Part shown: positions 18,656 through 28,286 of the stretch, in pieces
Position numbering within the stretch: the stretch's first letter is position 1
How the letters are laid out: every line of letters begins with the position of its first letter
NCBI GenBank assembly: GCA_937911505.1
Contig: CALEMF010000017.1
Location: 124,001 to 188,000, forward strand
Length of the DNA stretch: 64,000 nt
Source: an uncultured Cytophagales bacterium
GTDB lineage: Bacteria; Bacteroidota; Bacteroidia; Cytophagales; Thermonemataceae
Reading direction: 5' to 3'
Position numbers and translations under genes: made by a program
Notes under the pieces: generated by a model
Database searches by the model: none
What the model saw: only the letters and a program-made list of their open reading frames with translations
What the model was told of the DNA's origin: nothing

Positions 18656-18769
18656 GTTGTCTTTTAAATTTTTATAAGTGCCGAATAAAGCCGATTTGTC
18701 TTGGAAAAAACAGTGTACAAATATACACTAAATATTGTACATTTACACACTGCTGTAAGATTTATAAAA

Positions 18770-19459
18770 TTACTTTCTAGTTAATACTTCATCTATCAAG
18801 CCATAGTCTAAGGCTTCTTTAGAAGTCATCCAGAAGTCACGGTCGCCGTCTTTTTCGATCTGCTCTTTTTCTTTGCCTGTATGGTGTACTAAAATGTCGT
18901 ACAACTCATCGCGAAGCTCTAAGATATGATTGGCTGTAATTTCTATGTCGGAGGCCTTTCCGCCAGCACCTCCCAAAGGTTGGTGGATCATCACTCGGGC
19001 GTGTTTCAGTGCAGCGCGTTTTCCTTTAGTACCACCTGCCAAGAGTACTGCACCCATGGAAGCTGCTAGTCCTGTACAAATAGTAGCTACATCAGGTGTT
19101 ACGAACTGCATCGTATCATAGATACCTAAACCAGCATACACGGAGCCTCCAGGGCTATTTACATAAATCATAATATCTTTCTTGGCATCTACTGACTGTA
19201 AGAAAAGAAGTTGTGCAGTGATGATATTAGCTACATCATCGTACACAGGTACCCCCAAGAAAATAATACGATCCATCATGAGGCGTGAGAATACGTCCAT
19301 CGCTACAGCATTCATACGGCGTTCTTCAATAATATTAGGCGTAATGTAGCCTTGAGGGGTTGCCATACTAGTGATTGTGTTGACGTATTGATCATATACC
19401 AAACTGTTTACTCCCTGATCTTTGGTGGCAAACTTTCTAAATTCATCTTGTTCAAACAT
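18770..19459 (-). CDS. clpP: ATP-dependent Clp protease proteolytic subunit
   Basis: Serine peptidase S14 that forms the barrel docked by ClpX. The catalytic triad is visible: Ser in [14 protein letters not shown], His in [11 protein letters not shown] and Asp in [18 protein letters not shown] chose the ATG at 19459 ([16 protein letters not shown]), which gives 229 residues aligned with family N-termini. In-frame ATGs at 19504 and 19534 would add 15-25 residues that look untranslated. It lies upstream of clpX. Confidence 0.94.
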   Translation of the reverse strand: MFEQDEFRKFATKDQGVNSLVYDQYVNTITSMATPQGYITPNIIEERRMNAVAMDVFSRLMMDRIIFLGVPVYDDVANIITAQLLFLQSVDAKKDIMIYVNSPGGSVYAGLGIYDTMQFVTPDVATICTGLAASMGAVLLAGGTKGKRAALKHARVMIHQPLGGAGGKASDIEITANHILELRDELYDILVHHTGKEKEQIEKDGDRDFWMTSKEALDYGLIDEVLTRK

Positions 19460-19688
19460 GTGCTTATCTAAATTTTGTGGAATATAAGAGAGACGAGTAG
19501 TCATCTCTACTTTTAATAATATCAACTTAGTCAAAAAATATTCCTTTCGGAAGACTCTGCCAAAATAGCGATTGTCTATGACAAAACTAGCAAAAAAGAA
19601 GGCGCTACTGTCAACTTATTCCTCCTGAAACAAGTTGAAAATACAAAAGGTTTACAAGAAAAAGTTTTAAAAAATCTCATAATATTCA

Positions 19689-19696
19689 TATTTTTG
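19689..19696 (+). promoter_or_regulatory. -7 element upstream of acyl-CoA dehydrogenase
   Basis: TATTTTTG matches TAnnTTTG and lies 21 nt before the ATG at 19717. The -33 region has only a T-rich stretch (TTTT at about 19665). Confidence 0.4.
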
Positions 19697-19716
19697 TATT
19701 TACTACATTTTAATAA

Positions 19717-20874
19717 ATGGAAGAAATGTTAACAGAAACTGTCGATCAACAATCCTTTCTTGAAGAGATTGCTAAAAGTGTTAAAGACTTTACAAAAGTA
19801 CATATAAAGCCACAAATGATGGAATGGGATGAGCATCAGACATTCCCCGTTGAGGTGTTTAAGCGCTTGGGTGAACTGGGCCTTATGGGTATGCTCGTGC
19901 CTGAAATATATGGTGGCGCTGGACTGGCTTACAAAGAATATGTGACAGCCATCGTAGAATTGGCTAAAGTAGATGGTTCTATTGGGCTCTCTATGGCGGC
20001 ACATAATTCCCTTTGTACCAATCATATTTTACTATTTGCTGACGAGGAACAAAAGCAGCGCTATCTGCCTAAGCTGGCTACGGCCGAGTGGATAGGCGCT
20101 TGGGGGCTTACAGAACCCAACACAGGCTCGGACGCAAGTAATATGAAAACTACTGCGGTACAGGATGGTGATTACTGGATCATTAACGGAGCCAAGAATT
20201 TTATTACCCACGGAAAGTCAGGAGACGTAGCCGTTGTGATTGCTCGTACAGGTGAGCCGCGTACTTCTAACAATGCGACCGCTTTTATTATAGAAAAGGG
20301 TACAGCAGGTTTCTCGGCGGGGAAGAAAGAAAATAAATTAGGTATGCGTGCGTCTGAAACGGCTGAGTTGATCTTTGACAATGTGAAAATACACAAGAGT
20401 CAGCAGCTTGGTAAAGTAGGAGAGGGCTTTCATCAAGCCATGAAGATATTAGATGGAGGACGTATTTCTATCGCAGCACTTTCATTAGGGATTGCTATCG
20501 GTGCTTACGAAGCAGCACTACAATACTCTCAAGAGCGAGAGCAGTTTGGTAAATCCATTGCAAAATTCCAAGCTATTGGTTTTAAGCTAGCGGAAATGGC
20601 CACTGAAATAGAGGCTTCTAAGCTACTTACTTTCCAAGCGGCGGAGTACAAAGATAAAGGTATTCCTGTCACGAAAGCCTCAGCCATGGCCAAGTATTAT
20701 GCTTCAGAAGCGGCTGTAAAGATAGCTAACGAGGCGGTGCAAATATTTGGTGGATATGGTTATGTAAAAGATTTTCCAGTAGAGAAGTTTTACAGAGATG
20801 CCAAACTTTGTACAATTGGTGAGGGAACAACGGAAATTCAAAAGTTGGTAATCTCAAGACACATCTTGAATTAA
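19717..20874 (+). CDS. Acyl-CoA dehydrogenase
   Basis: The 385-residue flavoenzyme oxidises acyl-CoA to 2-enoyl-CoA and passes electrons to ETF. The FAD-binding signature GLTEPNTGSDASNMKT is at about 130-145. The C-terminal block is IFGGYGYVKDFPVEKFYRDAK...GEGTTEIQ, with the Glu of GEGTTEIQ at the position of the catalytic base in short/medium-chain enzymes. Chain-length preference cannot be read from sequence alone. It is a single gene ending at a hairpin terminator. Confidence 0.92.
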   Translation: MEEMLTETVDQQSFLEEIAKSVKDFTKVHIKPQMMEWDEHQTFPVEVFKRLGELGLMGMLVPEIYGGAGLAYKEYVTAIVELAKVDGSIGLSMAAHNSLCTNHILLFADEEQKQRYLPKLATAEWIGAWGLTEPNTGSDASNMKTTAVQDGDYWIINGAKNFITHGKSGDVAVVIARTGEPRTSNNATAFIIEKGTAGFSAGKKENKLGMRASETAELIFDNVKIHKSQQLGKVGEGFHQAMKILDGGRISIAALSLGIAIGAYEAALQYSQEREQFGKSIAKFQAIGFKLAEMATEIEASKLLTFQAAEYKDKGIPVTKASAMAKYYASEAAVKIANEAVQIFGGYGYVKDFPVEKFYRDAKLCTIGEGTTEIQKLVISRHILN

Positions 20875-20897
20875 CCTTACAAAACAACTCAATAAAA

Positions 20898-20923
20898 AAA
20901 GGCTGATGTACGCATCAGCCTTT
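20898..20923. terminator. Terminator between acyl-CoA dehydrogenase and the convergent gene
   Basis: AAAGGCTGATG and CATCAGCCTTT pair perfectly around a 4 nt loop (TACG). The A-tract and T-tract on either side make it work on both strands. Confidence 0.88.
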
Positions 20924-20947
20924 CTTATTGTAATCTGTATGAGGAGG

Positions 20948-21349
20948 TTATCTATTTTTCCTTTTTTCCTGTCGGTTATCCCTTGACTCTGAAAGTATTT
21001 CGTTGAACTTCTCTTTTTGTGTATCGTCGAGCTCCGCGCGAATTTCATTGACACGCTCTTTTTGGATCTCTCTCCTTTTTTGACGATAAACTTGTGCATT
21101 GAAGTTGCCTGCCTCTTTTTGGGTTTTGGCATCCGCACGAATAATATCCATTTCCTTCACGGTATTGAGGTTTATTGCCTCTATTTTTACCTCCTGATCT
21201 GCAGATAAATCTAGCTTTTCATCCAAACGAGTAGTCTGTGTTTTTGCTCTCTCTTCTGGCGTTTTACTTTCATCTTCTTCAAATACATCTTGCGCTTGAA
21301 CATTAGCAGCTAAAAAAGCCACCACGAGTAATAAAAACAATTTTTTCAT
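20948..21349 (-). CDS. Small exported helical protein (Spy/CpxP- or LTxxQ-like), paralog 1
   Basis: The 133-residue protein has a signal peptide (MKKLFLLLVVAFLAANVQAQ). The mature part is charged and helical, with TTRLDEKLDLSADQEVKIEAINL, ERVNEIRAELDDTQKEKFNEIL and a basic RQEKRKNR tail. The LDLSxxQ..KI and LTxxQ-type spacing recalls periplasmic Spy/CpxP proteins and their Bacteroidota relatives. It is 37 bp downstream of a clear paralog and presumably cotranscribed. The function is inferred only loosely as an envelope chaperone or sensor. Confidence 0.65.
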   Translation of the reverse strand: MKKLFLLLVVAFLAANVQAQDVFEEDESKTPEERAKTQTTRLDEKLDLSADQEVKIEAINLNTVKEMDIIRADAKTQKEAGNFNAQVYRQKRREIQKERVNEIRAELDDTQKEKFNEILSESRDNRQEKRKNR

Positions 21350-21386
21350 GAGGTTACTGTGTTTTGATTGATAAATAGATAAAGTT

Positions 21387-21797
21387 CTAATTGGATGAGT
21401 CTGTTCTGTTATTTCTTCTATTCTTTATTTTTTCTCTTCTATTTTGTTTCTGCTTTTCGATCATTTCGTCATAGGTCACTTGCTGATCTTCTGTCAGTGT
21501 TGCTCTGATGTCGCTTTCACGCTGTTGTTGGATTTCTCTTGATTGTTTTAAAAGCGCTTTTCGATCATTCTGCTCACTTCCTTGTGCTTCTTCTCTGAGG
21601 GCTTGTAGGTCTGTATTGGCTTGTAAATTAATAGCTTTAATGCTAGTCTCTTGTTCGTCAGAAAGATCAAGTTTTTCATCTAGTTTACTCGTTTGCATTT
21701 CGGCTCTCTCTTCTGGAGACATGTCCTTTCCTTTTTGCTGTGCTTGTAGCTGGAATGCACTAAAGGCAATCAACATTAAAATAAAAATCTTTCTCAT
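21387..21797 (-). CDS. Small exported helical protein (Spy/CpxP- or LTxxQ-like), paralog 2
   Basis: The 136-residue protein has a signal peptide (MRKIFILMLIAFSAFQLQAQ) and the same plan as its downstream neighbour: PEERAEMQTSKLDEKLDLSDEQE, then ESDIRATLTEDQQVTYDEMI and a basic tail. The two share the PEERAxxQTxxLDEKLDLSxxQE block exactly in order, so they are tandem duplicates that have diverged. The function is unknown. Confidence 0.65.
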   Translation of the reverse strand: MRKIFILMLIAFSAFQLQAQQKGKDMSPEERAEMQTSKLDEKLDLSDEQETSIKAINLQANTDLQALREEAQGSEQNDRKALLKQSREIQQQRESDIRATLTEDQQVTYDEMIEKQKQNRREKIKNRRNNRTDSSN

Positions 21798-21962
21798 AGT
21801 TAATAATAGAGTTTGGTTAAACAGTCTAAAAGGTTAGATAGCGGATAGGTAGAAAGGTTTAATAGATGAGAAAAAAATTATTTATAGATAAGAAAATAAC
21901 CAAGACAGTCATCTCAATACTATCTTGGTTAAGATTGTGTTTATTACTTCTATAGCAAAAAA

Positions 21963-22970
21963 CTATACAGACACCTGCTCGCTAATCAAGTCATTCTCTA
22001 CCAAATACTTCGCTATTTGTATAGCATTAGTGGCGGCTCCTTTTCGTAAGTTATCAGCTACTACCCACATGTTTAAAGTATTGGGCTGTGATTCATCTCT
22101 ACGAATTCTTCCTACAAAGACTTCATCTTTCCCTTCAGCTTCAAGAGGTGTGGGGTACAAATTATTTTGAAGGTCGTCTTGAAGAATAATACCGGGCGTT
22201 TGTGTTAGCAGATCCTTTACGGCTTGTACTTCAAACGCTTTATAGAACTCTACATTCAGTGCTTCGGAGTGCCCACCCATTACAGGTACACGTACAGCAG
22301 TGGCGGTAATGCCTATGCTTTTATCGCCTAATATTTTATGCGTTTCGTTTACCATCTTCATTTCTTCTTTGGTATAGTCGTTCTCTAAGAAGATATCAAT
22401 ATGGGGAAGTAAATTCATATAAATAGGATGTGGATAAACCGCCTCAAAAGAGGTATTATTTTTTTCTCCTAAAAGCTGATCTACGGCTTTTTTTCCTGTA
22501 CCCGTTACCGACTGATAAGTAGCGATGACCAAGCGTTTTAGTCCATACGTTTTGTGTAAAGGTGCTAGTGCCATTACCATTTGAATGGTAGAACAGTTAG
22601 GATTAGCAATAATCTTATCTTCATTGGTAAGTAGATGGGCATTGATTTCAGGAACGATTAGTTTCTTGGTTTCATCCATACGCCAAGCAGAAGAGTTATC
22701 AATTACTGTGGTACCTACTGCTGCAAACTGCGGTGCTAACGCGAGCGACGTTTTCCCACCTGCAGAAAAAATAGCAATGTGTGGCTTTTGTGTAATGGCT
22801 TCCTGGGCCGTTACCACTGTATAGTGTTTATCCTTAAAAACTACCTGTTTACCAGCAGATTTCTCAGAAGCTACTGGAATGAGTTCATCAATAGGAAAAT
22901 CTTGCTCTGCAAGAATTTTTAGAATGGTGCTGCCAACAAGTCCTGTCGCACCTACTACTGCCATTTTCAT
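21963..22970 (-). CDS. asd: Aspartate-semialdehyde dehydrogenase
   Basis: Asd reduces aspartyl phosphate to the semialdehyde for lysine, threonine, methionine and diaminopimelate synthesis. It has the NADP-binding GATGLVGSTILKIL at the N-terminus, NPNCSTIQMVMAL (about 126-138) with the catalytic Cys, and RVPVMGGHSEALNVEF (about 228-243) with the catalytic His. Length (335) is normal. It is a single gene, divergent from the lamin-tail protein gene. Confidence 0.95.
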   Translation of the reverse strand: MKMAVVGATGLVGSTILKILAEQDFPIDELIPVASEKSAGKQVVFKDKHYTVVTAQEAITQKPHIAIFSAGGKTSLALAPQFAAVGTTVIDNSSAWRMDETKKLIVPEINAHLLTNEDKIIANPNCSTIQMVMALAPLHKTYGLKRLVIATYQSVTGTGKKAVDQLLGEKNNTSFEAVYPHPIYMNLLPHIDIFLENDYTKEEMKMVNETHKILGDKSIGITATAVRVPVMGGHSEALNVEFYKAFEVQAVKDLLTQTPGIILQDDLQNNLYPTPLEAEGKDEVFVGRIRRDESQPNTLNMWVVADNLRKGAATNAIQIAKYLVENDLISEQVSV

Positions 22971-23068
22971 ATACTAGGGTAGTTTTAAGAATAAATTAAA
23001 TACATATGATTTCAAAATTAATACTTCGTTAATACAAAGTCTATAAATCTTTTCTATTTTTATCCCTT

Positions 23069-26000
23069 ATGAATAAGATAATCCTAACTATTTGTTTGTT
23101 ATATGTAACTAGTATAACAATGGCACAACTAACAGACGACTTCTCAGATGGAAACTTTACTAGCAACCCTACGTGGAGTGGCGATGCCACCCTATTCACG
23201 ATTGAATCCAATCAGTTGCGCTCAAGTAGCCCAACGGGTGCTACTTACCATCTAAGCACACCCTCCACCAAAGCTACGAATGCGCAGTGGGAGTTTTTTA
23301 TCAACCTTCAACTGGGTACTTCAGGGGTTAATTTTGTAGAGGTATGGTTGACCTCGGATGTCGCTGATTTGAACAATGCCAACAATGGTTACTTTGTACG
23401 TATTGGCGATACAGATGATCTTGTAGCCCTTTACAGAATGGTGGGTGGTACAGAAACACTATTGACGAGTAGCCCTTCGGGTGTTGTCAATAGCACTAGT
23501 AATAATCCCTTTAGGGTCAGGGTAACTAGAAATGCGAGTAATGTATGGACACTCGCTTATGACGATGGTGATACAGGTAGCTTTGTTACTGCTACCACAA
23601 CACCTACAGATAATAGCGTTACTACTAGCAGCTTTTTTGGGGTTAGCATTGCACAATCTTCCGCTGCCTCTGCGGTTAATAGCCACTTTTTCGACGACTT
23701 TGTAGTAGGAGACATTGTAGCAGATGGCACTCCTCCTAGTATTGCGTCGATCAATATCATTAGTGCTACCCAGATAGAAGTACTTTTTAGTGAGGCCGTT
23801 GCTACGGCTACTGCGCAAAACACGAGTAATTACTCAGTAAATAATGGGATAGGAAATCCTAGTAATGCCACCCGTGATGGGAGCGATCAGCGTTTGGTAC
23901 GCCTTACGTTTGGTAATAGTTTTAGTAACGGCCAGAGTAACGTACTGACGGTTAATAATGTGGCTGACCTAGCAGGAAATGCTATTGGTACTACACAGGA
24001 AAGTTTTACTTTTACGTCCATCGGTACAGCGGCTAACCGAGATGTCATTATCAATGAAATCATGGCAGATCCCACGCCAGAAGTAGGTTTGCCTAACTCA
24101 GAGTTTGTAGAGCTGTACAATCGAAGCACTAATAGCATAGACCTTCAAAACTATACCCTCAATGGTAGAACCATTACCACAGGTAATTATCTCTTAGCAC
24201 CTGATGCCTATGTTTTGCTCTGCCCGGCTGCTAATGCAGGTGAATTTACAGGTAACGTTATTGGGATGCCTAGCTTTGACGGGCTTTCCAATGCAGGAGA
24301 AACAGTTACATTAAGAGATGAAGATAATGCACGCGATATAGATGTAGTAAGCTATACAGATGATTGGTACAAGGACAATACAAAAGATGATGGTGGTTTT
24401 ACACTAGCGTTGATAAACCCTACATTGGTTTGTAGTGGTGAGAATAACTGGCGTGCTTCTGATGACGCCAGCGGTGGTACACCTGCTCAACAGAATAGCG
24501 TTCTCAACAACTTGCCAGACACCCAAAACCCCATCATTCAAAGTGCCATAGTAACGACTGATAATCAACTGACCGTTACTTTTAATGAAGTCTTTCAAGA
24601 AGCCGATCTACAAGGGGCAAGCTACAGCACCAATAATGGCTTATTAGTGACCTCGGTAGCGCCTCAAAATAACAATCAAGAAGTTTTGATTACCTTTAAT
24701 AGTAACCTTACCGTGGGTGTTATTTATACACTTACCATTAGTGGGCTAGCAGACTGCGCTGGTAATCCACTGACTGAAAATCAAGTAGCCTTTGGTTCAG
24801 GGGCTTCTCCTACTTTTCAGCAGGTAATTATTACAGAAATTATGGCAGACCCTGACCCTGTAGTAGGGTTGCCAGAGCTAGAGTATATAGAAATTTACAA
24901 CACCACTGATCAAGTACTACAATTGGCTGGCTGCCAGTTAACAGACGGAAGTGGTTCGGCTACTTTTCCTAATTTTAACCTTTTACCAAATACTTACTTG
25001 ATTGTCTGTACAACAGGTAACGTCGATGAACTACAATCTTTTGGTGATGCTTTGGGTGTGAGTAATTTTCCTTCACTTACTAACTCAGGAAAGCAATTAA
25101 CGTTATTTACTACTGGTGGCAGAACAATGTTTACAGTCACTTATTCAGATAACTGGTACAGGGATGATGTCAAACAGGAGGGAGGTTATTCCTTAGAGAT
25201 GATTGATGTACAAGCTCCCTGTGTAGGGAGTCTCAACTGGATAGGCTCTGAGAGTCCTACAGGCGGTACACCTGGACAACCCAACTCTATACAGGAAAGC
25301 CGTGCCGATAATATGCCTCCTCAACTACTACGTGCGGATGCCATAGATGAGGGAACCATCATTCTACAATTTGATGAGCAGATGGATAGTTTGAGTCTTG
25401 TACAAGCTACTTACAGCTTTGATCCTGCTGTTTCGCTGCAAGTGGTAGCACCTGAATCACCTGATTTTACACAGGTTACCTTAAAAACTACTGAACTGCT
25501 GGCGATACAAACTACTTACCAGGTAACGGTAGAGGATGTAAGTGACTGTAGTGGTAATGGTATCACGACAGACAACACCGCTATTTTTGGGGTACCCGAG
25601 CAAGCTGTTCAAGGGGATATTATTTTGAATGAAATTTTATTCAATCCTAGGACGGGTGGAAGCGATTTTGTAGAGCTGTATAATAATTCTGATAAGTTTA
25701 TTGATTTGCAAAATTGGCAACTGGCCAATACAGAAAATGATGAAATAGACGATAGGCGGCTGATTACCGAAGAAAACTATATTCTCCCTCCTGGAAGCTA
25801 TGTAGCTATTACGGAAGATGTAGAAGATGTACGTAGTAATTATCCTAACTCGGTAGATAAGCCTTTTCTAGAGACGAGCAGTTTACCCAGCTATAACGAT
25901 GATGAGGGCAGCGTAGTACTAATTGATAACTTAAATGAAGAAGTACAACGCTTCGACTATGAGGAAGATTTCCACTTTGATCTCATAGATGATGAAGAAG

Positions 26001-26449
26001 GGGTATCACTAGAGAGAATTAGCTTCATGGCGCCCGTAAATGATCCTAATTCTTGGTTTTCGGCAGCTAGCACTGCAGGTTTCGCTACACCTGGTGCTGA
26101 AAATTCCCAGCAAAGGAGGGAAGGACAAGCCGTAGGAGGGATCAACGTATCACCTAAAGCCTTTGTACCAGATAATGACGGCTTTAGTGATTTTACCACC
26201 ATAGATTATAGCTTTACGCAGGGTGGCTACGTGGCTAATGTAAGTATCTATGATAATCAAGGAAGGGAAATAAAAAGACTAGCACAGAACCAGCTACTAG
26301 CTACTTCTGGCTTCTTTACTTGGGATGGTACCAATGAGGAGAGGGCAAGGGTACGTACAGGCTATTACTTACTTTTCTTTCAGATTTTTGACTTGTCAGG
26401 TAATGAAGAGGTGTTTAAAGAGACTATTGCGGTTACGGAGCGATTTTAG
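23069..26449 (+). CDS. Large secreted protein with three lamin-tail domains
   Basis: The 1126-residue protein has a signal peptide (MNKIILTICLLYVTSITMAQ). Then come a beta-sandwich region (about 25-215) and a series of SbsA-like Ig segments (for example ATQIEVLFSEAV...ADLAGNAIG near 230-305). Three lamin-tail domains begin at about residues 325 (DVIINEIMADPTPE), 590 (QVIITEIMADPDPV) and 850 (GDIILNEILFNPRT). The last about 100 residues resemble a FlgD/CHU_C-type C-terminal fold, typical of type IX-secreted cell-surface proteins; secretion by that route is inferred. Lamin-tail domains in bacteria often accompany surface nucleases, but no nuclease domain is visible here. Confidence 0.78.
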   Translation: MNKIILTICLLYVTSITMAQLTDDFSDGNFTSNPTWSGDATLFTIESNQLRSSSPTGATYHLSTPSTKATNAQWEFFINLQLGTSGVNFVEVWLTSDVADLNNANNGYFVRIGDTDDLVALYRMVGGTETLLTSSPSGVVNSTSNNPFRVRVTRNASNVWTLAYDDGDTGSFVTATTTPTDNSVTTSSFFGVSIAQSSAASAVNSHFFDDFVVGDIVADGTPPSIASINIISATQIEVLFSEAVATATAQNTSNYSVNNGIGNPSNATRDGSDQRLVRLTFGNSFSNGQSNVLTVNNVADLAGNAIGTTQESFTFTSIGTAANRDVIINEIMADPTPEVGLPNSEFVELYNRSTNSIDLQNYTLNGRTITTGNYLLAPDAYVLLCPAANAGEFTGNVIGMPSFDGLSNAGETVTLRDEDNARDIDVVSYTDDWYKDNTKDDGGFTLALINPTLVCSGENNWRASDDASGGTPAQQNSVLNNLPDTQNPIIQSAIVTTDNQLTVTFNEVFQEADLQGASYSTNNGLLVTSVAPQNNNQEVLITFNSNLTVGVIYTLTISGLADCAGNPLTENQVAFGSGASPTFQQVIITEIMADPDPVVGLPELEYIEIYNTTDQVLQLAGCQLTDGSGSATFPNFNLLPNTYLIVCTTGNVDELQSFGDALGVSNFPSLTNSGKQLTLFTTGGRTMFTVTYSDNWYRDDVKQEGGYSLEMIDVQAPCVGSLNWIGSESPTGGTPGQPNSIQESRADNMPPQLLRADAIDEGTIILQFDEQMDSLSLVQATYSFDPAVSLQVVAPESPDFTQVTLKTTELLAIQTTYQVTVEDVSDCSGNGITTDNTAIFGVPEQAVQGDIILNEILFNPRTGGSDFVELYNNSDKFIDLQNWQLANTENDEIDDRRLITEENYILPPGSYVAITEDVEDVRSNYPNSVDKPFLETSSLPSYNDDEGSVVLIDNLNEEVQRFDYEEDFHFDLIDDEEGVSLERISFMAPVNDPNSWFSAASTAGFATPGAENSQQRREGQAVGGINVSPKAFVPDNDGFSDFTTIDYSFTQGGYVANVSIYDNQGREIKRLAQNQLLATSGFFTWDGTNEERARVRTGYYLLFFQIFDLSGNEEVFKETIAVTERF

Positions 26450-26505
26450 GGTTATGGGTTTAGTAAGGAGGCTACTTTCTATAGTTCCAAGTTCTATATT
26501 TAAGC

Positions 26506-26862
26506 TTACTCATCACTTTTCAACTCATACTCTTTGAAGTTGACCTTTTCTTTTTCAAAAGCTGGGTTTTCATTAAGAATAGAGTCAATCTCTCTTATTA
26601 GTTTTTGGTTGTCTTCTGACATTATAAAAGCAAAGCCCCAGTTGTCCATTGATATTTGAAATATCCCCAAATTACTATTCACTTCATAAAGTATTTCATC
26701 ATTCATCCACAAATCTTTCGAATTAGTAATTACAGCCTTTATGGGAGAAAGAGCTGCTTCAAGTACTGAGAGAAAGTTATGCTTTTCGGGTCCTGAAGTA
26801 AACTCAATTAAGAGTTCTTTACTCCTATAAGCTGGTCTAAGTTTGAATTTATTCATTTTCAA
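26506..26862 (-). CDS. Hypothetical protein, 118 residues
   Basis: This cytosolic-looking protein has no signal or membrane segment and starts MNKFKLRPAYRSKELLIEFTSG. I recognise no family; size and context suit the small accessory or immunity-type proteins often found in Bacteroidota gene arrays. It is the leftmost gene of the accessory array and is preceded on its own strand by a divergent copy of the S-family spacer, whose promoter-like element lies about 85 nt before its ATG. Confidence 0.55.
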   Translation of the reverse strand: MKMNKFKLRPAYRSKELLIEFTSGPEKHNFLSVLEAALSPIKAVITNSKDLWMNDEILYEVNSNLGIFQISMDNWGFAFIMSEDNQKLIREIDSILNENPAFEKEKVNFKEYELKSDE

Positions 26863-26889
26863 TGTCTGTTAATAAAGAGGGTGGTCAGT

Positions 26890-27000
26890 ACTGAATGATG
26901 CAACTATCGAAGGATTTATCCGTTAGAGAAACCCTTCTTTACCCTTGTAAAATAGCTAATAAAAGATACTCCGTCAAGAGGATAGGATGCTACGGATTCT
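26890..27000 (-). repeat. S-family spacer, divergent copy S0
   Basis: This copy is weakly but recognisably similar to the other S copies: TTATCCGTTA, an AAACCC...ACCCTTG block, AATAAAAG and CGTCAAGAGG occur in the same order and spacing. Read on the minus strand it keeps a promoter-like core with TTGAC (complement at 26973-26977) and TATTTTAC (complement at 26947-26954). It is the most decayed copy and marks the left edge of the array. The 341 bp gap around it holds no gene I can support. Confidence 0.6.
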
Positions 27001-27204
27001 GCAGAGCTATCAGCGAGTGTAGCATCTTGCAGGGTACTGTGATTTATATATCTTATTACCCAATATATTCTTATTTTTTGATTTTCTCGCTGTCAATATA
27101 TCCAAGATCAATAAGTTTGTTATTCAAATGATGGGCGTGTTTTCGTCAGACGAAGGATTGAATTTTTGATCCATAAATTTAGTAAGTTCGAACCTCGTAG
27201 ACAG

Positions 27205-28017
27205 TTATTTACTTGTTTCGATAATACCTCTGTAGAAACTATCTAAGAATAAGGAATTATGGGTTTCATTTGGATAAAATGTTTTCGTTAAAGTGATATG
27301 CGGCTTGCTTTCTAGTATAGTGATAAATTCTTCAATTTTATTTTTATGGAAGGTAGGTTTTGGCTGGTAGGTGAGGTGGACTTTAATTTCTTTTTTACTA
27401 TGTTTATTTTTCAACCTATTGGTAACCTCCCCATTACTAAACCAAATAGAGGGGTCGTAAATATGAAGTACTTCAAAAGGATGATCTAATGATAAAATAT
27501 ATCCGCCAAAGTAACCACCATAAGAGTGCCCAATTAGGGTTTCGTGATGGTTGGTAGCATAATTTTTATTCACGTCTGGTATCAGCTCTTTAGTCAGGTG
27601 GTGATAGAATTTCATTCCTCCCCCAGCATTTGAAGCATTATACCAAGTGGAATCAACTGCTTCACCATCATACTCAATCCTTGATTGACTGAAAGTAAGG
27701 TCTTGTCCTCTTTTATTTTCCCAATCAATATGAGGAATACCCACAACGATCGCCTTTTCGATTTTTTGGTTTGCGCCCAAGTCAAAAACCATATTTTTAA
27801 TTAGGTTGAACCGCCATTCGGCGTCGAATACATAGATAACTGGGTAACTTGACGTATCAGAATATTGATGTGGTAAAGCAATCCAATAGCTTCTGTTTTC
27901 TTTGAGAAAGGTTGAATAAATAGTGTGCTCAATGATTTGATCTTTGCAGAGCGTATCTTGTGCGATCGAAATATTTGATATTGAAATAATAAGTAGGAGG
28001 AATAATATATTTTTCAT
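27205..28017 (-). CDS. Exported esterase, alpha/beta hydrolase (esterase D / enterochelin esterase-like)
   Basis: The 270-residue protein has a signal peptide (MKNILFLLLIISISNISIAQD). Family features are YPVIYVFDAEWRFNL (about 57-71), the nucleophile elbow GHSYGGYFGGYIL (about 163-175) and a late His in NETHNSLFLDSF (about 249-260). Such proteins hydrolyse ester bonds; the substrate cannot be inferred. It resembles the esterase at 33.5 kb in fold but not closely in sequence. An 11 bp direct repeat (GTTATTTACTT) sits at its stop codon (27204-27214) and upstream of its start (28032-28042). Confidence 0.75.
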   Translation of the reverse strand: MKNILFLLLIISISNISIAQDTLCKDQIIEHTIYSTFLKENRSYWIALPHQYSDTSSYPVIYVFDAEWRFNLIKNMVFDLGANQKIEKAIVVGIPHIDWENKRGQDLTFSQSRIEYDGEAVDSTWYNASNAGGGMKFYHHLTKELIPDVNKNYATNHHETLIGHSYGGYFGGYILSLDHPFEVLHIYDPSIWFSNGEVTNRLKNKHSKKEIKVHLTYQPKPTFHKNKIEEFITILESKPHITLTKTFYPNETHNSLFLDSFYRGIIETSK

Positions 28018-28022
28018 GTGGT

Positions 28023-28286
28023 TTATACGGTGTTATTTACTTTTCTATTGGGTATTTCTTTAATCGCTAGTTTACTTGCTAAGTCAATTATTTTTTTGGG
28101 AGTATCAAGCGTTTTCATTAAGTCGTCAATTGTTAAATTATTAGACTTGATTTTAAAAATGAAAGTACTGAAGCTCAATTTAGCAACTTCTTGGTTAAAA
28201 CTATTACCATGTTTTACTACGAGCTCTCAGGTTAGCTTTTCAAGGCTTGATTGAATAACTTTTATCAAATCGTGAAGCGCACGAAG
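28023..28286 (-). pseudogene. Possible decayed coding fragment between phosphatase and esterase genes
   Basis: Directly after the phosphatase stop, the same reading frame stays open for 19 codons to a TGA (28227-28229). It then runs 67 more codons to a TAA at 28023-28025, just before the esterase start. The second stretch (ELVVKHGNSFNQ... LTIDDLMKTLDTPKK... KEIPNRKVNNTV) reads like protein but has no early start codon. I do not recognise the family. It may be the remnant of a lost cassette gene; chance is possible. Confidence 0.35.

Noticed and set aside
27186-27200. Possible tRNA T-arm (GTTCGAACCTCG)
   Set aside because: No acceptor stem, D-arm or anticodon stem can be drawn around it.
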